From Chitinophagaceae bacterium (GTDB lineage: Bacteria > Bacteroidota > Bacteroidia > Chitinophagales > Chitinophagaceae): DNA of 37,710 nt. Shown here in pieces: positions 35,105 through 37,710 of this stretch; position 1 is the stretch's first letter; every line of letters begins with the position of its first letter. Location: the NCBI GenBank assembly GCA_947451935.1, contig CANGBH010000019.1:1-37710 (forward strand), in the 5' to 3' direction. The position numbers were made by a program, and so were the translations under genes. The notes under the pieces were generated by a model that saw nothing but the letters and a program-made list of their open reading frames with translations, was not told the DNA's origin and made no database searches.

Positions 35105-35324
35105 TTCACTCAATCTAACAAGGTCTTCATTTTCGCAGTAAATAATCTGAAATCAAAGCCAATTGATTAGAATAACCTACTTAACCTATTCTGTGCAGTA
35201 TTAATATGCCTTAATGATATTGGATAATGCATGCAGGACTTGTTCAAAATGCTAGGTCTACTAAATAGAAGTTTGTCTAACTTCTAACAACTATCTACTA
35301 ATCTCTAATCACTTGAAGTATCCT
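35105..35324. other. Intergenic region after rng, no gene recognised
   Basis: AT-rich sequence without a convincing reading frame, tRNA or promoter. The only structure seen is an eight-base-pair perfect hairpin, TAGAAGTT with AACTTCTA around a 5-nt loop at 35266-35286, lacking a T run. Confidence 0.5.
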
Positions 35325-35359
35325 ATAAAAAGAAAGAGCCACGTTGAAGTGGCTCTTTC
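35325..35359 (-). terminator. Rho-independent terminator of the susC-susD operon
   Basis: A perfect 11-base-pair stem (35332-35342 with 35349-35359) and six-base loop, followed on the minus strand by TTTTTA. It lies 41 nt past the susD stop. It may also stop leftover rng transcripts from the other side. Confidence 0.85.
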
Positions 35360-35400
35360 GAGTATATCATTAAATTGAAATCAATTCAATTTGAAGACAA

Positions 35401-37047
35401 TTACTGTTTAACTGGTACAGATGTAGCTGAAGGTTTGTTGAAATCCAACTCATTCAACGGAACATCCCAATAATCCATGTAGTTATATTCCATGAAACAT
35501 GGAAGAACTGCAGGGTCAGCAAGTGGTTCGAAATCTCCGTAACCATCTGGAACTAATACGTTAGCATTAGCTCTACCACCACCTTGAGAAACAGAAGCGA
35601 TTACATTCCATCTACGGGCATCATAGAATGATAAACCACGAAGGAATAAACCAACTCTTCTTTCGCTACGTACTTGCTCTTTAGCTTCATCAGCGCTCAA
35701 GCCAGCACCACTTACTGGATCTAATCCAGCTGATTGTGCTGCTCTAGCATTGTCAACGTGTGCTAAGCCTTCATCGATACTTCCAGTATTGATTTTCGCT
35801 TCAGCAAGCATTAACTCATTTTCTTCATATGATGGAGCAAGGTACTGAGCAACGTTCACACTGTAATCAGCAGATGAATATTCTCCACCATTTTCAGCAT
35901 CGATTGAATACCATGTAGTTCCATAATGAATACCTCTACCTCTTGGGTTCATGATATTAATTCCACCATCATAAATGGCAAAATTTCTTTCTTTACGTTG
36001 ATCACCAGGTTGATATTCTTGTAATAATCTCTCAGAAGGGAATAACCATCCAAAGGCATCACTCAACATCAAATTTGAATTCCAAAATCCACCAGAGATA
36101 TCATTTGTAGCATCAGAAGTGTATCCTAATGTAAATGAAACGTCACCTTCTTGAAGTCCTTGAGAAGCAAGTGAAGCTACTTGATTCCAGAAGCCATCAT
36201 TAGCATCTTTCGTTTTTGTGTTCACTAAAAGATTTCTTGCTTTCATTGACCAACACAATCTCTTCCAGTTGTCTGGAGTCATCAAGCCATTTTGATTACA
36301 AAATGACGGAACTATTGAAATATTGCTAGATCCATCCATCATTTGTGTGTACGTATCATTAAGTGAAATTGAGGCAAGTACTGTTGCAGCACTGTCCAAA
36401 TTCGCATTTGCTTCTTTAATGACATCAGCATTTGATACGAAGTTGTTCTCAACGAAACTTGATGAACCAGAAAAATTATTAACAAGACCAGCGATGTACA
36501 TTGAACCAATTCTAGAATAAGCCCAACCTCTCCACCAGTAACCGAAAGCTTGCAATACTTTTTGTTTAGTATCAGCATCTCCACTGAATGTAAAAGATGG
36601 TTCTTTTGAGTCAGCTAACAAGATGTTACACTCAGCAATGGTGTAATACATAGCTTGCCACTCGTAATAAAATGCATTAAGTGAAGCTGCTTCTCTACTG
36701 TTAGTACCTTGTAATTGGATTTTTTGTTCTGGACCAATTGGGTTATCGATTACAGTTCCATCAGGTAATGTGATTTTATACACTTGACTTCCCCATCTCC
36801 AACCATAGTTACCCCATGGAATGAAACACTCATCACCCATAATAGAGTGGTAATTGGCTGCAACGATATAATCTCCACCGCCTATTTTACCCCACATACC
36901 CAATGCAAATGGGAAAATACCAGACTCAGTGTTAATTGAACTAATTGTTGGACTTACTGGATCACTTAAATCCAATTCTTTTTTGCTACATGCAGAGATG
37001 AGCAAGAAAAGTGATAATGATAAAAGGACAATAAATTTATTCTTCAT
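35401..37047 (-). CDS. susD: SusD/RagB family nutrient-binding outer-membrane lipoprotein
   Basis: A 548-residue surface lipoprotein. The signal peptide ends in LLISAC with the lipidated Cys at 20. Alpha-helical TPR-like segments follow, including NAFYYEWQAMYYTIAECNILL near 120-140 and FGYWWRGWAYSRIGSMY near 165-180. The C-terminal SusD signatures are EENELMLAEAKINTG, VDNARAAQS and SERRVGLFLRGLSFYDARRW, before the closing WDVPLNELDFNKP. SusD-like proteins cap the SusC channel and bind the imported glycan or peptide. There is no enzyme gene in view, so the substrate is unknown. It lies 21 nt after susC. Confidence 0.92.
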   Translation of the reverse strand: MKNKFIVLLSLSLFLLISACSKKELDLSDPVSPTISSINTESGIFPFALGMWGKIGGGDYIVAANYHSIMGDECFIPWGNYGWRWGSQVYKITLPDGTVIDNPIGPEQKIQLQGTNSREAASLNAFYYEWQAMYYTIAECNILLADSKEPSFTFSGDADTKQKVLQAFGYWWRGWAYSRIGSMYIAGLVNNFSGSSSFVENNFVSNADVIKEANANLDSAATVLASISLNDTYTQMMDGSSNISIVPSFCNQNGLMTPDNWKRLCWSMKARNLLVNTKTKDANDGFWNQVASLASQGLQEGDVSFTLGYTSDATNDISGGFWNSNLMLSDAFGWLFPSERLLQEYQPGDQRKERNFAIYDGGINIMNPRGRGIHYGTTWYSIDAENGGEYSSADYSVNVAQYLAPSYEENELMLAEAKINTGSIDEGLAHVDNARAAQSAGLDPVSGAGLSADEAKEQVRSERRVGLFLRGLSFYDARRWNVIASVSQGGGRANANVLVPDGYGDFEPLADPAVLPCFMEYNYMDYWDVPLNELDFNKPSATSVPVKQ

Positions 37048-37068
37048 AAAAATCTTTTTTTATTGTGT

Positions 37069-37710
37069 TTAGAAAGTAACATTCAATCCCACTTGGAGAG
37101 ACTTCAAGTTAGGGAATGCGAATGAATCCATTCCTCTGTTAACCGCACCAGTTGAAACCGCTTCTGGATCTAAACCAGTATAATTGGTTTTAGTCCAAAG
37201 GTTACGACCAGATACTGTAAAGGTTGCAGATTTCAAAACATTTTGCAATCCAGGAATTTTGTTCACTGTATAGCTTAATGAGATATCCCTCAACCTTACA
37301 AAAGAACCATCTTCAACAAACCAAGACACAGGCTCAACTGTATTATACAAGCTATTGTAATACGCTACATAATTACCTGGCGCTTGACCTGCCCAAGAAA
37401 CTGGTTTGTCATAATCAGCAGAACGACGATCACGATATAACCACTGATCAGTAAGATTGTAAAGGCTTGCACCATTCAACCAATCAAACTGGAAAGAGAA
37501 CGTTAAGTTATTCTTGATTGTGAAACTATTGATGAAGTTCATGATGGTTTTAGGGTTTGGATCTCCCATTCTGCCTTTATCATTTGAACTAGCAATTTGC
37601 GCTTTACCAGTAGTAATATTAACAACTGTTCCATAGCTAGAAATAGCATAATTCGTTTTATCAGCGAAATAAGGATCGCCAGCTGAATTTACCTCATCTA
37701 GGCTAGTTAA
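37069..37710 (-). CDS. susC: SusC/RagA TonB-dependent transporter, C-terminal part
   Basis: The frame is open to the window edge; 213 residues are present. The sequence shows late-barrel features of SusC proteins: LTFSFQFDWLNGASLYN, SFVRLRDISLSYTV, TFTVSGRNLWTKTNYTGLDPE, and the closing SLQVGLNVTF with the terminal Phe required for outer-membrane insertion. It is the outer-membrane channel partner of the SusD lipoprotein that follows. The ATG at 37569 is internal, not a start. Confidence 0.93.
   Translation of the reverse strand, partial: LTSLDEVNSAGDPYFADKTNYAISSYGTVVNITTGKAQIASSNDKGRMGDPNPKTIMNFINSFTIKNNLTFSFQFDWLNGASLYNLTDQWLYRDRRSADYDKPVSWAGQAPGNYVAYYNSLYNTVEPVSWFVEDGSFVRLRDISLSYTVNKIPGLQNVLKSATFTVSGRNLWTKTNYTGLDPEAVSTGAVNRGMDSFAFPNLKSLQVGLNVTF

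Noticed and set aside
35266-35286. Hairpin as the rng terminator
   Set aside because: The eight-base-pair stem has no following T run and lies more than 160 nt after the stop.

Overview
The window comes from an AT-rich Bacteroidota chromosome, probably of the Chitinophagaceae/Sphingobacteriia type (the exact lineage is inferred). Evidence: a SusC/SusD pair, gliding genes gldD, gldE and a gldF-gldG fusion, a secreted protein with a type IX secretion C-terminal domain, a MurF-Alr fusion, an arginine operon with the N-succinylornithine type of carbamoyltransferase, a GGGP-synthase-like gene, and repeated promoter elements of the Bacteroidota form TAnnTTTG instead of a classical -10 box. No tRNA, rRNA, CRISPR array, insertion sequence or phage gene was seen. 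Nearly all of it looks like core genome.

Layout. 1-403: C-terminus of a ComM/YifB-like AAA ATPase. 440-4588 (minus): terC - murF/alr - lspA, a cell-envelope cluster. 4640-7078 (minus): gldF-gldG fusion, divergent from a T9SS-sorted surface protein (7191-9512). 9533-13844: IscA-type Fe-S protein, methylmalonyl-CoA epimerase, the acpP-fabF-rnc cluster, a GNAT acetyltransferase and a small membrane protein. 14026-17376 (minus): class II (B12-dependent) ribonucleotide reductase, with a clear terminator and a perfect palindrome upstream of its promoter. 17681-19269: a DUF2490 outer-membrane-type protein and a GGGP-synthase-like enzyme. 19580-28681: nine-gene arginine operon (GNAT, argG, argC, proC, argD, argF', argB, argE, argH) preceded by an unusually long, structured leader and followed by a 7-bp-period tandem repeat. 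28843-31983 (minus): mutY - gldE - gldD. 32139-35104 (plus): HU-like protein, TPR protein, a 30-residue very basic AURKAIP1/COX24-like protein and RNase G. 35401-37710 (minus): SusD lipoprotein and the C-terminal end of SusC.

How it fits together. The arginine operon encodes essentially the whole route from glutamate to arginine through acylated intermediates, apart from carbamoyl-phosphate synthesis, with proline synthesis linked through proC. Gliding/T9SS functions occur in two separate places (gldFG, gldDE) and have a likely cargo protein beside gldFG. The B12-dependent reductase and the epimerase that serves B12-dependent methylmalonyl-CoA mutase suggest a cell that makes or imports cobalamin.

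No wholly novel multi-gene system is evident. The most interesting signals are the arg leader/possible small RNA (19315-19456), the Val at the substrate-discriminating position of the carbamoyltransferase, the tetracysteine motif in the arg-operon GNAT, the heptad repeat after argH, the palindrome at nrdJ, the gldF-gldG fusion, and the hairpin in front of the TTG-started rng.
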